Shown: positions 6,814 to 14,803, counted from the first letter of the stretch. The stretch: DNA of 17,698 nucleotides from CALJGI01 sp047618115 (GCA_047618115.1 JBLHKV010000047.1:1-17698), one strand, 5' to 3'. Numbers and translations are program-made. The notes: generated by a model not told the origin, from the letters alone.

Positions 6814-7524
6814 GTGATAGACGCCACAAATCTGGAGAATGACTCCGAAGCTAGAATCCTCATCGTCGATGACCACCCCATCCTACGCCAAGGGCTGGCC
6901 GACCTGATAAACATGCAAAGCGATATGGTGGTCTGTGCTGATGTTGAGGATGGCCATGCCGCAATAACAGCCCTGCCGAGTGCTAAGCCCCAGCTCGCAG
7001 TAATTGATATCTCCCTTCCGGGCATGGATGGTATTGAATTGATTAAGCGCCTGCGCAAGCAGGACGAGCGGTGTCTTATTCTAGTGCTGTCTATGCACGA
7101 CGAGTCCATCTATGCAGAGAGAGTACTGGGCGCTGGCGCCCGTGGCTACATTATGAAGCAAGAGGTACGAGGTAATATTTTATCGGCGATTCGGAAAATC
7201 CTCGATGGAGGAATCTGGCTCAGTGACGCTATGACCACTCAAATTTTGTCAAGAATCGACACCAGTAGAGACGTGTCGTCCACCTCTCCCATATCAAGTC
7301 TAAGTAACCGTGAACTCGAGGTACTTACTCTGATCGGAGAGGGCAAAGGGCCAAAAGATATCGCCGTTGAACTCAGCATCAGTATCCGGACCGTAGATGC
7401 CCACCGAGCTCACATCAAGAAAAAACTCAACCTGAAAGACGCCAGGTCATTGTTCCAGTACGCCATCGAGTGGCTCAGGAATGAGACGAGCGCGCGGCAA
7501 CCTCCAACTCTCCACTCCCGATAA
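6814..7524 (+). CDS. NarL/FixJ-type response regulator, copy 1 (REC + LuxR-type HTH)
   Basis: This is a transcription regulator activated by phosphorylation. The 236-residue product has a receiver at about 13-130 (acidic pair in VDDHP, phospho-acceptor Asp65 in VIDISLPGMDG, switch Ser93 in VLSMHDES, Lys115 in GYIMKQE). A LuxR-type helix-turn-helix spans about 168-228 (LSNRELEVLTLIGEGKGPKDIA, SIRTVDAHRAHIKKKL). The GTG start is chosen because MIDATNLEND aligns with the start of copy 2; the ribosome site is weak. Copy 2 differs at about 25 of 214 aligned residues. This copy carries a C-terminal tail (RQPPTLHSR) that copy 2 lacks. It resembles RocA1/BvgA-like regulators in domain plan, but the target genes are not known. 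Confidence 0.93.
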   Translation: MIDATNLENDSEARILIVDDHPILRQGLADLINMQSDMVVCADVEDGHAAITALPSAKPQLAVIDISLPGMDGIELIKRLRKQDERCLILVLSMHDESIYAERVLGAGARGYIMKQEVRGNILSAIRKILDGGIWLSDAMTTQILSRIDTSRDVSSTSPISSLSNRELEVLTLIGEGKGPKDIAVELSISIRTVDAHRAHIKKKLNLKDARSLFQYAIEWLRNETSARQPPTLHSR

Positions 7525-7558
7525 CTACCCGCGATTCTTTACCTCATTAGTGTATTTT

Positions 7559-7636
7559 CGTACCTCGCTTAGGGGGATTGCGTAGTCTGATTTAAGCGAT
7601 ACCAACAATTGCTCCCAATGACCATAACGGTATTCT
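7559..7636 (+). repeat. Direct repeat downstream of regulator copy 1 (partner of 8439-8516)
   Basis: This 78-base non-coding segment aligns without gaps to 8439-8516, with about 60 identical bases counted by eye. Both copies end in an identical block, ACCATAACGGTATTCT. Because each lies behind one regulator gene, the duplicated unit appears to be regulator plus downstream region (about 870 bases), not the coding sequence alone. It contains the diverged operator-like site at 7570-7584 and serves as the leader region of copy 2. Confidence 0.75.
7570..7584. promoter_or_regulatory. Diverged copy of the TAGGGGAAWCTCCTA dyad before regulator copy 2
   Basis: TAGGGGGATTGCGTA keeps the left half and the final TA of the dyad seen at 8450 and 15436, but the right half-site is degraded. 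It lies about 100 bases before the copy 2 start, in the position equivalent to the 8450 site in the duplicated segment. It may be a weak binding site or a decayed one. Confidence 0.4.
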
Positions 7637-7687
7637 TGCTGCGCAATAGGGCCGACATACGTAGCAACCGAATGAGTTGAACAAGAG

Positions 7688-8371
7688 ATGGACACCAATA
7701 ACCTGAAAAATGGCGCCAAAGCCAGAATACTCATCGTCGATGACCACCCCATCCTCCGCCAAGGGTTGGCAGCCCTGATAAACAGACAGAGTGATATGGT
7801 CGTCTGTGCCGATGCTGAGGATGGTAATGCGGCATTGGAAGCTTTACCAAGTGCTAAGCCGCAGCTTGCAATAGTTGATGTCTCCCTCCCGGGCATGGAT
7901 GGTATTGAGTTGGTCAAGCGCCTGCGCAATCAGGACGAAATGTGCCTTGTTCTGGTGCTATCTATGCACGACGAGTCCATCTATGCAGAGAGAGTACTGC
8001 GCGCTGGCGCCCATGGCTACATCATGAAGCAAGAAGTACGAGGCAATATTTTATTGGCGATTCGGAAAATCCTCAATGGAGGAATCTGGCTTAGTGACAC
8101 GATGACCACTCATATCTTGTCAAGAATCGACACCAGTAAAGACGTGTCGTCCACCTCCCCGATATTAAGTTTGAGTAACCGTGAACTCGAGGTTCTTACT
8201 TTGATCGGAGAGGGAAAAGGACCGAAGGACATTGCCGATGAACTCAGTATCAGTATCCGGACCGTAGATGCCCACCGAACTCACATCAAGAAAAAACTAA
8301 AACTGAAAGACGCCAGGTCTCTGTTCCAGTACGCCATCGAGTGGCTCAGGAATGAGACCGGCGCGCGGTAA
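7688..8371 (+). CDS. NarL/FixJ-type response regulator, copy 2 (tandem duplicate)
   Basis: This 227-residue protein is about 88% identical (by eye) to the upstream regulator. Receiver at about 12-130 has VDDHP, phospho-acceptor Asp64 in IVDVSLPGMDG, SMHDES and Lys in GYIMKQE, all intact. The LuxR-type helix-turn-helix has the same probable recognition helix (SIRTVDAHRTHIKKKL), so both copies should bind the same DNA. Differences cluster outside the active site. The ATG at 7688 has only a poor ribosome site (AAGAG immediately upstream). The stop comes at the point where copy 1 reads on for ten codons, because TAA here replaces CAA there. Both copies appear functional. Confidence 0.93.
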   Translation: MDTNNLKNGAKARILIVDDHPILRQGLAALINRQSDMVVCADAEDGNAALEALPSAKPQLAIVDVSLPGMDGIELVKRLRNQDEMCLVLVLSMHDESIYAERVLRAGAHGYIMKQEVRGNILLAIRKILNGGIWLSDTMTTHILSRIDTSKDVSSTSPILSLSNRELEVLTLIGEGKGPKDIADELSISIRTVDAHRTHIKKKLKLKDARSLFQYAIEWLRNETGAR

Positions 8372-8406
8372 GCTCCAGCTCTCCAGCTCTCCAGCTCTCC
8401 AGCTCC
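8371..8406 (+). repeat. 8-base tandem repeat (AGCTCTCC)3 flanked by partial units
   Basis: Three exact AGCTCTCC units (8377-8400) are bracketed by AGCTCC on each side, starting at the last base of the regulator copy 2 stop codon. The equivalent place after copy 1 (about 7500-7519) has only one diverged unit, so the tract grew after the gene duplication, probably by slippage. Confidence 0.85.
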
Positions 8407-8438
8407 GATGATTGTTCGGCCACTCTTTAATGTAATTG

Positions 8439-8516
8439 CGTACATCGATTAGGGGAATCTCCTAGTCAAATTTAAGAAATGTCGACAATTGTAGCCTCTG
8501 ACCATAACGGTATTCT
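8439..8516 (+). repeat. Direct repeat downstream of regulator copy 2 (partner of 7559-7636)
   Basis: Second copy of the 78-base duplicated segment. It holds the well-formed dyad TAGGGGAATCTCCTA at 8450-8464 and ends with the same ACCATAACGGTATTCT block, after which similarity to the upstream copy stops. Confidence 0.75.
8450..8464. promoter_or_regulatory. Operator-like dyad TAGGGGAATCTCCTA
   Basis: This 15-base imperfect palindrome (12 of 15 positions agree with its reverse complement) lies between regulator copy 2 and the hybrid kinase. It differs by one central base from the site at 15436-15450 in the other signalling cluster. NarL/FixJ-family regulators bind short inverted repeats as dimers, so one or both adjacent regulators are the likely ligand. 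That is inference. Confidence 0.55.
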
Positions 8517-8844
8517 AAATTCGTAATGATCAAGCTTGAGAGACCCTTGTTGATGTCGATTGATACTGCCAGCACACGACGCCCACTATCTCGTCACAAA
8601 CTGTCACACCTGGTAGGCAGTGGAGTGCTTCGGTGAGTCTTATGTTGTCCTTCCAATATAGTCCCGAAGCCCACAGGCTCACCTATCCAAGCTTACCGCC
8701 TATATGGCTGTCACCCTTGGCTTGGTGTTGCCGCGCCACGGCTCATTCAATCAAGCACTTCAGTACTTCAACTCACAAAAAATCAGCCGTGACACGAAAA
8801 ACGATTATGCTATTTCGTGAATCAGCGGGCCGAGATGTCTACAG

Positions 8845-11800
8845 ATGAATGAGTTAAAGGCTCCGCTATATGAATTCAAAAGGGAGCAACCACAGGTCAA
8901 AACTCAGAGTTCGAACTTGAGCCCGATAACGTTGGTGGCACTGCTTATCGAGAACAACCCGACTGATGATATGTTGATCACAGCCGCACTGGAAGATGTG
9001 AAGTCGCTGACCATAAAGCTCTTACACGCAGCACGACTCGCCGACGGGCTCGCACGGCTGGCTGAGAACAAAATCGACGTCGTATTACTAGACATCAACT
9101 TGCCCGACTGTAGCAGTCTGGCAAGCTTCGAGAGGATACACAAGGCACACCCCGAGGTGCCCGTAATCGTATTGACCGGACACACTGACGAATCGCTTGT
9201 TTCTCGCCTTCTTCTAGTCGGAGCACAGGATTTCATACCGAAACGAGAGATTTTGACACTTGAACTAGCCAGAACAATTCGCTTTGCCATCGACCGGCAG
9301 GCCGCCATTGTCGAACTAAAATTTCGTACACAGCAGTTGCAGCACAGCGAGCACCGACTAAATGGTATTTTCGACGCCAGTCACGATGCGATGGTGGTGG
9401 TAAACCAAAACGGCATCATCAAGCTATTCAACCCAGCTGCGGAGCGATTGTTCGGGCATACAGCAGCCGAAATGTTGAATCAGCCCTTAGGCTTGCCTAT
9501 AGTCGCTGATGAAGCAACCGAGTTAGAGGTACAGCACTCGGATGGTCCAATTCGAATCGTTGAATTGAGTGCCGCCTCTATCGTGTGGGAAGAACAACCC
9601 GCGCATTTTCTGACATTGCGAGACATCACCGCACGAAGGAATGCGACAAAACGTAACCGGCTTCAAATTCAGACTCTGGAATCGCTAACCTCGGATAATT
9701 CGCTGGAACAGAGTCTGGAGATGATCATCCATATGGTAGAAACTGAAGACCCTTCAGCCATCTGCGCTATCTACTTGGTCGACGATTCCGGTAGCCGTCT
9801 GCGTGAGGGTATCGCGCCCAGTCTACCCAATTATTTTAACGCGGCGATGACCGTCATCAATATTGATGACTTCCTGGAATACGGAGATGCTTCGGGCACC
9901 TCGATACTGTCGCGGGTAATCTCCGATATAACTACCCATCCTTCCTGCAATAGCTGGTACCGCGATCTCGCTGCCAGGGCCGACCTACGCTCCGGTTGGT
10001 TCGAGCCTATCATAGCAGCCGGCGGCGGCTTATTAGGTATTATTGCGATTTATCATCGAAAACCTTTCGAGCCAACAGCACATGACTTGCAGTACATGGA
10101 ATCGACATCCAGTTATACCAAACTAGCGATCGAACGCGAACTATCTCAGACCGATCGTATAGCGCGACAAGTTGCAGAAGCTTCCAGCGCGGCCAAAAGT
10201 AACTTTCTCGCTACAATGAGCCATGAAATTAGAACACCCATGAACGGAGTAATCGGCTTGATTGACGTGCTGATGGGAACCCGACTGGGATCCTCCCAGC
10301 ATCAAATGATGGAAACCGTCAAAGAATCTGCTTTCTCCTTGCTCAGAGTGATCGACGACGTATTAGACTTCTCAAAGATCGAGTCCGGTAATCTGGAGCT
10401 CGATATGGTCCCGATATCGGTCGAGGAACTGATACAGAGCATCACCTCTACGATGCAATCAGTGGCAGCGGACAATGATGTCGAGATAATTTCGTTCTGT
10501 GATCCGATGATTCCGGCAAGACTGGAAGCCGACTCTGTACGACTGCGCCAAATATTATTGAATCTGCTTGGCAATGCCATTAAGTTCAGTGGTCGCAAAG
10601 CGAAGCAACGCGGTCGGGTAATGATTCGCGCTGACATGGAAACCGCCGGCACAGACGCAACCGGAATTCGCTTCCGAGTGATCGACAATGGAATTGGTAT
10701 GTCATCCGAGGTGATGTCGAGCATTCTAAAACCTTTTACCCAGGCAGAGTCTTCGACAACTCGCATGTTCGGTGGCACGGGCCTTGGTCTTTCAATTGTA
10801 TCCAAGCTACTAGAAATGATGAGCAGTGCACTAATAATTGATAGCGAGCCTGACGAGGGATCGACATTCGCGTTCAACCTCAACCTTCCTCACACTGGCG
10901 AAACTACCTCACCGGCAGAGACGGCATCAACGCTTATCGATCTGAGCGGACTGAGCACCGTGATTCTGGCGCAGGATGCCGATATAGCCGAAGTCCTTGA
11001 AAAATACTTGAGCGCCGCCGGTGCAGAGACATTTTTAACTAAAAGCGTTGATGAACTGCCGGCCCTGCTAGAACACTTGATCGGAGTACCGGAAGACCAG
11101 GTGATCGTTGTTTTCGACAACCAGGGCGACGACGCACTGTCAAATGAGTTGCTGCAATTTCGCCAGCGACACTACCGCTCGAATAATTTCCACTGTGTAG
11201 TATTGGACCGGGGACACCGCGGATATTGCCGCGTCCACGACGACCAGACCGTTGGCTTGGATCTGAATGCAATGCGTCGCGACACTTTTCTACATAGCAT
11301 CACGGTCGCCGCCGGAAGATCCGCGCCGGAGCGAACCGACTCACTTCCACAAGTATCGATAGTGGCTGTAACTGTGCCCACCATCGAGGAGGCTGCAGCC
11401 AGCGGACAGTTGATTCTGCTGGCTGACGATAACGAGATCAACCAGCGCGTAATACTCTGCCAATTGCAAACACTGGGTTATGCCGCGGATGTGGTAGCAG
11501 ACGGCCATGAAGCGCTCGAGCTTTGGCAAAGTGGTCGCTACGCGCTAATACTAACTGATATACATATGCCGGAGATGGATGGCCTGGAACTAGCAAGGCG
11601 CATCCGAAATGAAGAAATAGGTACCAACAGCCGGATTCCAATCATTGCAGTAACAGCTAATGTAATGAAAGGGGAAATCGACCGCTGCGTTTTCGCCGGT
11701 ATGGATGATTATCTGTCCAAACCCATGTTGATAAATATTCTGAGGGAGAAAATCGAACGCTGGATGCCCGCGTCAAACTCTCAGACCACCTATACCGAGC

Positions 11801-12177
11801 CGCCGGTAGACGTTAGCGTGCTCGAGGAACTGGTTGGAGACGACCCGGAAATCATCGATGAGCTCTTGCAGATTTTCCGCACATCTTCAGCTACCACCGC
11901 GTCAGAATTGCGAGCCGCGTGCCATGCGAAAAAAGCAAAAAAGGCCAGTGAAGCGGCGCACAAATTAAAGTCTTCGGCGCGCAGTGTCGGAGCAATCGTA
12001 CTTGGAGAGTTGTGTGAGGCTATGGAACAGGCGGAAAGAGGTGATGACACCTCGATAACCGATTTAATGGTATTGCTACCCAGCTTCAACGCGGAACTGG
12101 CAGCAGTCGATAGCTATCTCGAGAAGCGGGAACGGGGGAAATCAGCACGCATCCTTCAACCGATACAGGAGCTCTAG
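8845..12177 (+). CDS. Cytosolic hybrid histidine kinase, REC-PAS-GAF-HisKA-HATPase-REC-HPt
   Basis: This is a multi-step phosphorelay kinase of 1110 residues with no transmembrane segment. Domains in order: an N-terminal receiver (about 30-150) with Asp83 in LLDINLPD but Asn37 where an acidic residue is usual; PAS (about 170-270); GAF (about 275-435); HisKA with His460 in SHEIRTPMNGV; HATPase_c with NLLGNAIKFS (573-582), DNGIGM and GGTGLGLS. Then come a degenerate receiver-like segment (about 700-830), a full receiver (about 855-975, Asp861/Asp862, acceptor Asp905 in TDIHMPEMDG), and an HPt domain with His1039 in AHKLKSSARSVGA. It is followed after 6 bases by the REC-EAL gene, so it probably phosphorylates that protein and perhaps the LuxR-type regulators. 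Domain logic resembles BvgS/RocS1/VieS, but those have periplasmic sensors. The ribosome site is weak. Confidence 0.95.
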   Translation: MNELKAPLYEFKREQPQVKTQSSNLSPITLVALLIENNPTDDMLITAALEDVKSLTIKLLHAARLADGLARLAENKIDVVLLDINLPDCSSLASFERIHKAHPEVPVIVLTGHTDESLVSRLLLVGAQDFIPKREILTLELARTIRFAIDRQAAIVELKFRTQQLQHSEHRLNGIFDASHDAMVVVNQNGIIKLFNPAAERLFGHTAAEMLNQPLGLPIVADEATELEVQHSDGPIRIVELSAASIVWEEQPAHFLTLRDITARRNATKRNRLQIQTLESLTSDNSLEQSLEMIIHMVETEDPSAICAIYLVDDSGSRLREGIAPSLPNYFNAAMTVINIDDFLEYGDASGTSILSRVISDITTHPSCNSWYRDLAARADLRSGWFEPIIAAGGGLLGIIAIYHRKPFEPTAHDLQYMESTSSYTKLAIERELSQTDRIARQVAEASSAAKSNFLATMSHEIRTPMNGVIGLIDVLMGTRLGSSQHQMMETVKESAFSLLRVIDDVLDFSKIESGNLELDMVPISVEELIQSITSTMQSVAADNDVEIISFCDPMIPARLEADSVRLRQILLNLLGNAIKFSGRKAKQRGRVMIRADMETAGTDATGIRFRVIDNGIGMSSEVMSSILKPFTQAESSTTRMFGGTGLGLSIVSKLLEMMSSALIIDSEPDEGSTFAFNLNLPHTGETTSPAETASTLIDLSGLSTVILAQDADIAEVLEKYLSAAGAETFLTKSVDELPALLEHLIGVPEDQVIVVFDNQGDDALSNELLQFRQRHYRSNNFHCVVLDRGHRGYCRVHDDQTVGLDLNAMRRDTFLHSITVAAGRSAPERTDSLPQVSIVAVTVPTIEEAAASGQLILLADDNEINQRVILCQLQTLGYAADVVADGHEALELWQSGRYALILTDIHMPEMDGLELARRIRNEEIGTNSRIPIIAVTANVMKGEIDRCVFAGMDDYLSKPMLINILREKIERWMPASNSQTTYTEPPVDVSVLEELVGDDPEIIDELLQIFRTSSATTASELRAACHAKKAKKASEAAHKLKSSARSVGAIVLGELCEAMEQAERGDDTSITDLMVLLPSFNAELAAVDSYLEKRERGKSARILQPIQEL

Positions 12178-12183
12178 AAGACT

Positions 12184-13443
12184 ATGAGAACGGCGACCGC
12201 TATCGATATTCTACTGGTGGATGACGAGCCATTTATGCTCAAGCTCCTCAGTCACATGCTCAACAAACTGGACTTCACCGCGGTCAGAACGGCAACCAGT
12301 GGTGAGGAAGCGCTCCAGGAAATAGTTTCAACCAACACACAACCCAATTTGATTATGCTAGATCTCAATATGCCCAAGATGGATGGCATAGAATTTATTC
12401 GCAAACTCACAAAAACACAGTTCAAGGGTAGCCTGATTTTCGTGACTGGCGAGGGCGCGCGGATTGTAAAAACCGTTGAAAAACTTGCCACCTCACATCA
12501 AATCCAGGTGCTCGGTCACCTGCTTAAACCTGTTACGCAACAGGCGCTGCAAGCCATTGTTAAAACCTGGACAGCCTCGGAAAAAAAGACTCCGTCGAAG
12601 CCAGACAAGAAAGCATACCGAGCCAGTGAACTTCACAGAGCCATTAACAACGGTGAATTGATCAATTACTACCAACCTAAAGTAGATGTTTCAACCGGGC
12701 ATACAATTGGGGTAGAGGCCTTGGTGCGCTGGCAACACCCCGTGGACGGCATCGTGTACCCGGACGAATTCATTAGCCTGGCAGAGAAACATGGCCTAAT
12801 AAATGAACTCACTTTCGCAGTACTGAGCGAAGCGCTTAACCAGGCCAACCTCTGGCGAGAGGCGGGAATAGCACTGCAAATTGCTGTTAATGTGTCAATG
12901 GATAACCTTGTATCTCTGGACTTCCCCGACGTTGTTGCCGAACTCACTGAGAAGTCAGGGGTGCCAAATCACAACGTGATTCTGGAGATAACAGAGAGCA
13001 GCTTAATGCAAGACGCGGGTCTAGTACTCGACATCCTCACACGTTTACGTCTAAAACGCTTCGGCCTGTCTATCGACGATTTCGGCACCGGGCATTCTTC
13101 GTTGAGACAGTTACACGACATCCCTTTCGACCAGCTAAAAATAGATCAGAGTTTTGTCGGTAGTGCTTGTTCCGACCCGGCGGCACTGGCTATCTATACC
13201 GCGAGTTTGAAACTCGGCAAACAATTAGGCATGGAAGTCGTGGCAGAAGGCGTCGAAACCCGTGAAGACTGGGAACTGCTTTTACGAACCAAATGTGACA
13301 TCGCCCAAGGGTATTTCATCGCTCGACCGATGCCTGCCGCTGATTTAGGCTCCTGGATGGCAGAATGGCAACTGCGTGTGGATCAGCAATTGTACAAAAA
13401 AGGCGGCACTCAACGCGCTGAACATCATCCGGTGGCAATGTGA
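12184..13443 (+). CDS. REC-EAL cyclic-di-GMP phosphodiesterase, RocR-like
   Basis: It probably hydrolyses cyclic-di-GMP to pGpG under control of phosphorylation. The 419-residue product has a receiver (about 6-130: VDDEP, acceptor Asp60 in MLDLNMPKMDG, Lys in HLLKPV). An EAL domain (about 150-400) keeps every catalytic motif I can check: E178-A-L in GVEALVRW, NVSMDN, EITES, DDFGTGHSSL, LKIDQSFV and EGVET. The layout and length are those of P. aeruginosa RocR. It starts 6 bases after the hybrid kinase stop and overlaps the next gene by 4 bases, so the three are probably one transcript. With the cyclase at 5750 it gives the region both synthesis and breakdown of the messenger. Confidence 0.95.
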   Translation: MRTATAIDILLVDDEPFMLKLLSHMLNKLDFTAVRTATSGEEALQEIVSTNTQPNLIMLDLNMPKMDGIEFIRKLTKTQFKGSLIFVTGEGARIVKTVEKLATSHQIQVLGHLLKPVTQQALQAIVKTWTASEKKTPSKPDKKAYRASELHRAINNGELINYYQPKVDVSTGHTIGVEALVRWQHPVDGIVYPDEFISLAEKHGLINELTFAVLSEALNQANLWREAGIALQIAVNVSMDNLVSLDFPDVVAELTEKSGVPNHNVILEITESSLMQDAGLVLDILTRLRLKRFGLSIDDFGTGHSSLRQLHDIPFDQLKIDQSFVGSACSDPAALAIYTASLKLGKQLGMEVVAEGVETREDWELLLRTKCDIAQGYFIARPMPAADLGSWMAEWQLRVDQQLYKKGGTQRAEHHPVAM

Positions 13444-13736
13444 GATACCTACTCGCCTTGCTGTTGACAGGTTGTGCTACTTTTGACACGCCGGAGTTTG
13501 ACAAGAGTGAAGCCAACATGCAGCCAAAAATAACAGTGGTCGTATCCGACCTGTCGTCTTTAAACTTGGTGGGACTGGCAATACCGGGGGAAGAAGGAGC
13601 CACCGTGCTGGTACCTCCTTTCATGCGGGCCAACCACGATTGGTCAGCCTGTGTCGCTGGGCATGAACTCTATCACGCTATCTACGGGGCCTATCATGAG
13701 AAAGATTTTTCCGGGTGTGGTGTTTACCTGGAATAA
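13440..13736 (+). CDS. Small lipoprotein with HExxH motif, function unknown
   Basis: This 98-residue product starts at a GTG that overlaps the stop of the REC-EAL gene (GTGA), a sign of translational coupling. The N-terminus MRYLLALLLTGC is a short lipoprotein signal peptide with lipobox LTGC, so Cys12 should be lipidated. The next residue is Ala, which by the +2 rule favours the outer membrane. Near the C-terminus, GHELYHAIYGAYHE (residues 74-87) contains HExxH (75-79) plus His86. This could be a minimal zinc site, but the spacing is one residue longer than the metzincin pattern. I do not recognise the family. It is short for a protease, so metal binding without catalysis is equally possible. 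Confidence 0.75.
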   Translation: MRYLLALLLTGCATFDTPEFDKSEANMQPKITVVVSDLSSLNLVGLAIPGEEGATVLVPPFMRANHDWSACVAGHELYHAIYGAYHEKDFSGCGVYLE

Positions 13737-13738
13737 GT

Positions 13739-14470
13739 CTAGTCAGACTGACTAATTAAATATTCTTTACCCACAAAACCTTCCCCTAGCTCATGTAGCC
13801 TTCTAATTGTTGTTTTACTCAGCATAAACCCCTTTGCCAATACTAGCACGCCGTTATTTGTCACAACATTCGCGGCCAAACACATACCTGACTCGAGCTC
13901 ATGCAGGAGAACAATCCTGTCAGTGGTCTGCACACCGTAGTCTGCTTCGGACTCGGGCGATACGACTTCCACTTCGGTTCGACCCAGAACAACGTCTATT
14001 CCTTCATAATCCCGTTCGTCCCTCAGTTGGAAATTATTATCAGCAAGGGCTTGCACTATTTTTTTCATGATCGTAAGACGCTTGAACGGTTTCGTCAGAA
14101 AAGCATTCACGTCGAGCGACATTGCCGAGCCAAAACTCTCGGGATTGTCCAACGATGTAACAACGATGGTTAGGAGACCTCGAGGAGCTTTCGTATGACC
14201 AGATCGTATCTGCTTCAACAATTCAAGACCATTCATCATGGGCATCTGAATGTCGGTCAATAACAAATCAATCTTCTCGCTATTGATAATTTCCAGGGCC
14301 TCCTTACCGTTCGCCGCGCACCTTATATTTTCAAAACCGAAATCGGAAAGTATCTGTTCAATAACGCTGATCACGAACTCTTCATCGTCGACAAGTAAGA
14401 TTTTAAGTCCTTCAATCTCCTCTACCAACATGTTATACGGATCAATTTTGTCTACTGTCGTGTCATTCAT
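13739..14470 (-). CDS. Response regulator: REC plus C-terminal domain like the N-terminal segment of HD-GYP proteins
   Basis: The 243-residue product (ATG 14470 preferred, with GGTGAG just upstream; GTG 14479 possible) has a receiver at about 21-145: Asp28/Asp29 in VDDEE, acceptor Asp73 in LTDIQMPMMNG, Thr105 in VVTSLDN, Lys127 in FLTKPFK. A linker with acidic residues leads to a C-terminal segment, about 184-240, LHELESGMCLAANVVTNNGVLVLAKGFMLSKTTIRRLHELG. This matches the short domain usually found before HD-GYP phosphodiesterase domains (pattern LxxGMxLAxDVxxxxGxLLLxxGxxLTxxxIxxLxxLG). No HD-GYP follows, so its output is unclear. It is the last gene of the minus-strand cluster, and its stop lies 2 bases from the lipoprotein stop. 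Confidence 0.88.
   Translation of the reverse strand: MNDTTVDKIDPYNMLVEEIEGLKILLVDDEEFVISVIEQILSDFGFENIRCAANGKEALEIINSEKIDLLLTDIQMPMMNGLELLKQIRSGHTKAPRGLLTIVVTSLDNPESFGSAMSLDVNAFLTKPFKRLTIMKKIVQALADNNFQLRDERDYEGIDVVLGRTEVEVVSPESEADYGVQTTDRIVLLHELESGMCLAANVVTNNGVLVLAKGFMLSKTTIRRLHELGEGFVGKEYLISQSD
13740..13754. repeat. Palindrome TAGTCAG-A-CTGACTA at the convergent gene ends
   Basis: Perfect 7-base arms around one central base, lying across the stop codon of the minus-strand REC gene and directly after the plus-strand lipoprotein stop. The position between convergent genes suits a bidirectional terminator, but the stem is AT-rich, the loop geometry is poor and no strong U-tract follows. The function is uncertain. 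Confidence 0.35.
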
Positions 14471-14512
14471 AATACTCACCTATTAATCATAAACCGGACC
14501 TGTTCCATCGAG

Positions 14513-14803
14513 CTAACCGCTTCGATAAAGGGATCTGAAAATTTCGCTTCTGAACGAAAAATGATTAGTACTATCACTAGAATATTCGATATTCAGCGAG
14601 CGTACGGCATCGTCGGCGCTCTCGCGTTCGGTAATATCGCGAGATAGCACCACCGCGCCGTTTACTCGGCCCGATTCGTACAGAGCAGGCATACTCGAGC
14701 ACTCAACGGCAAAGCTCGTTCCATCCTTGCACCAGCACTTTTCGGTATTCACAAAAGGTGATCCTCGATGAATTTTTAGTGATTTACTGTCCAATAAGAC
14801 CAT
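14513..14803 (-). pseudogene. PAS-domain remnant of a sensor protein
   Basis: The 96-codon frame encodes the C-terminal half of a PAS domain, SLKIHRGSPFVNTEKCWCKDGTSFAVECSSMP...GRVNGAVVLSRDITERESADDAVRSLN. The KDGTSFxVE and DITER motifs are clear, but the first half of the domain is missing and nothing catalytic follows. The last 25 residues are unlike a kinase. It is in the same frame as the preceding receiver gene, separated only by that gene's TAA and two codons. It looks like debris of a larger sensor kinase. It could still be translated, since an ATG follows the receiver stop closely. Confidence 0.65.

Larger units (their letters stand above)
8372..8844 (+). other. 473-base gap between regulator copy 2 and the hybrid kinase
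   Basis: It holds the AGCTCTCC tract, the second copy of the duplicated segment (8439-8516) and the operator-like dyad at 8450. The remaining 330 bases have no recognised feature. A 71-codon GTG-started reading frame (8633-8848) ends in an ATGA overlap with the kinase start. Its product is unlike anything I recognise and it has no good ribosome site, so I do not call it a gene. A promoter for the kinase operon is expected here but I could not place one. Confidence 0.6.

Noticed and set aside
8633..8848. 71-codon plus-strand frame overlapping the hybrid kinase start by ATGA
   Set aside because: GTG start with no clear ribosome site, no recognisable motif, and unusual composition. The overlap alone is not enough to call a gene.
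10302..10883. 193-codon minus-strand frame inside the hybrid kinase
   Set aside because: It is antisense to HisKA/HATPase coding sequence with intact motifs, and serine-rich as expected of a shadow frame.
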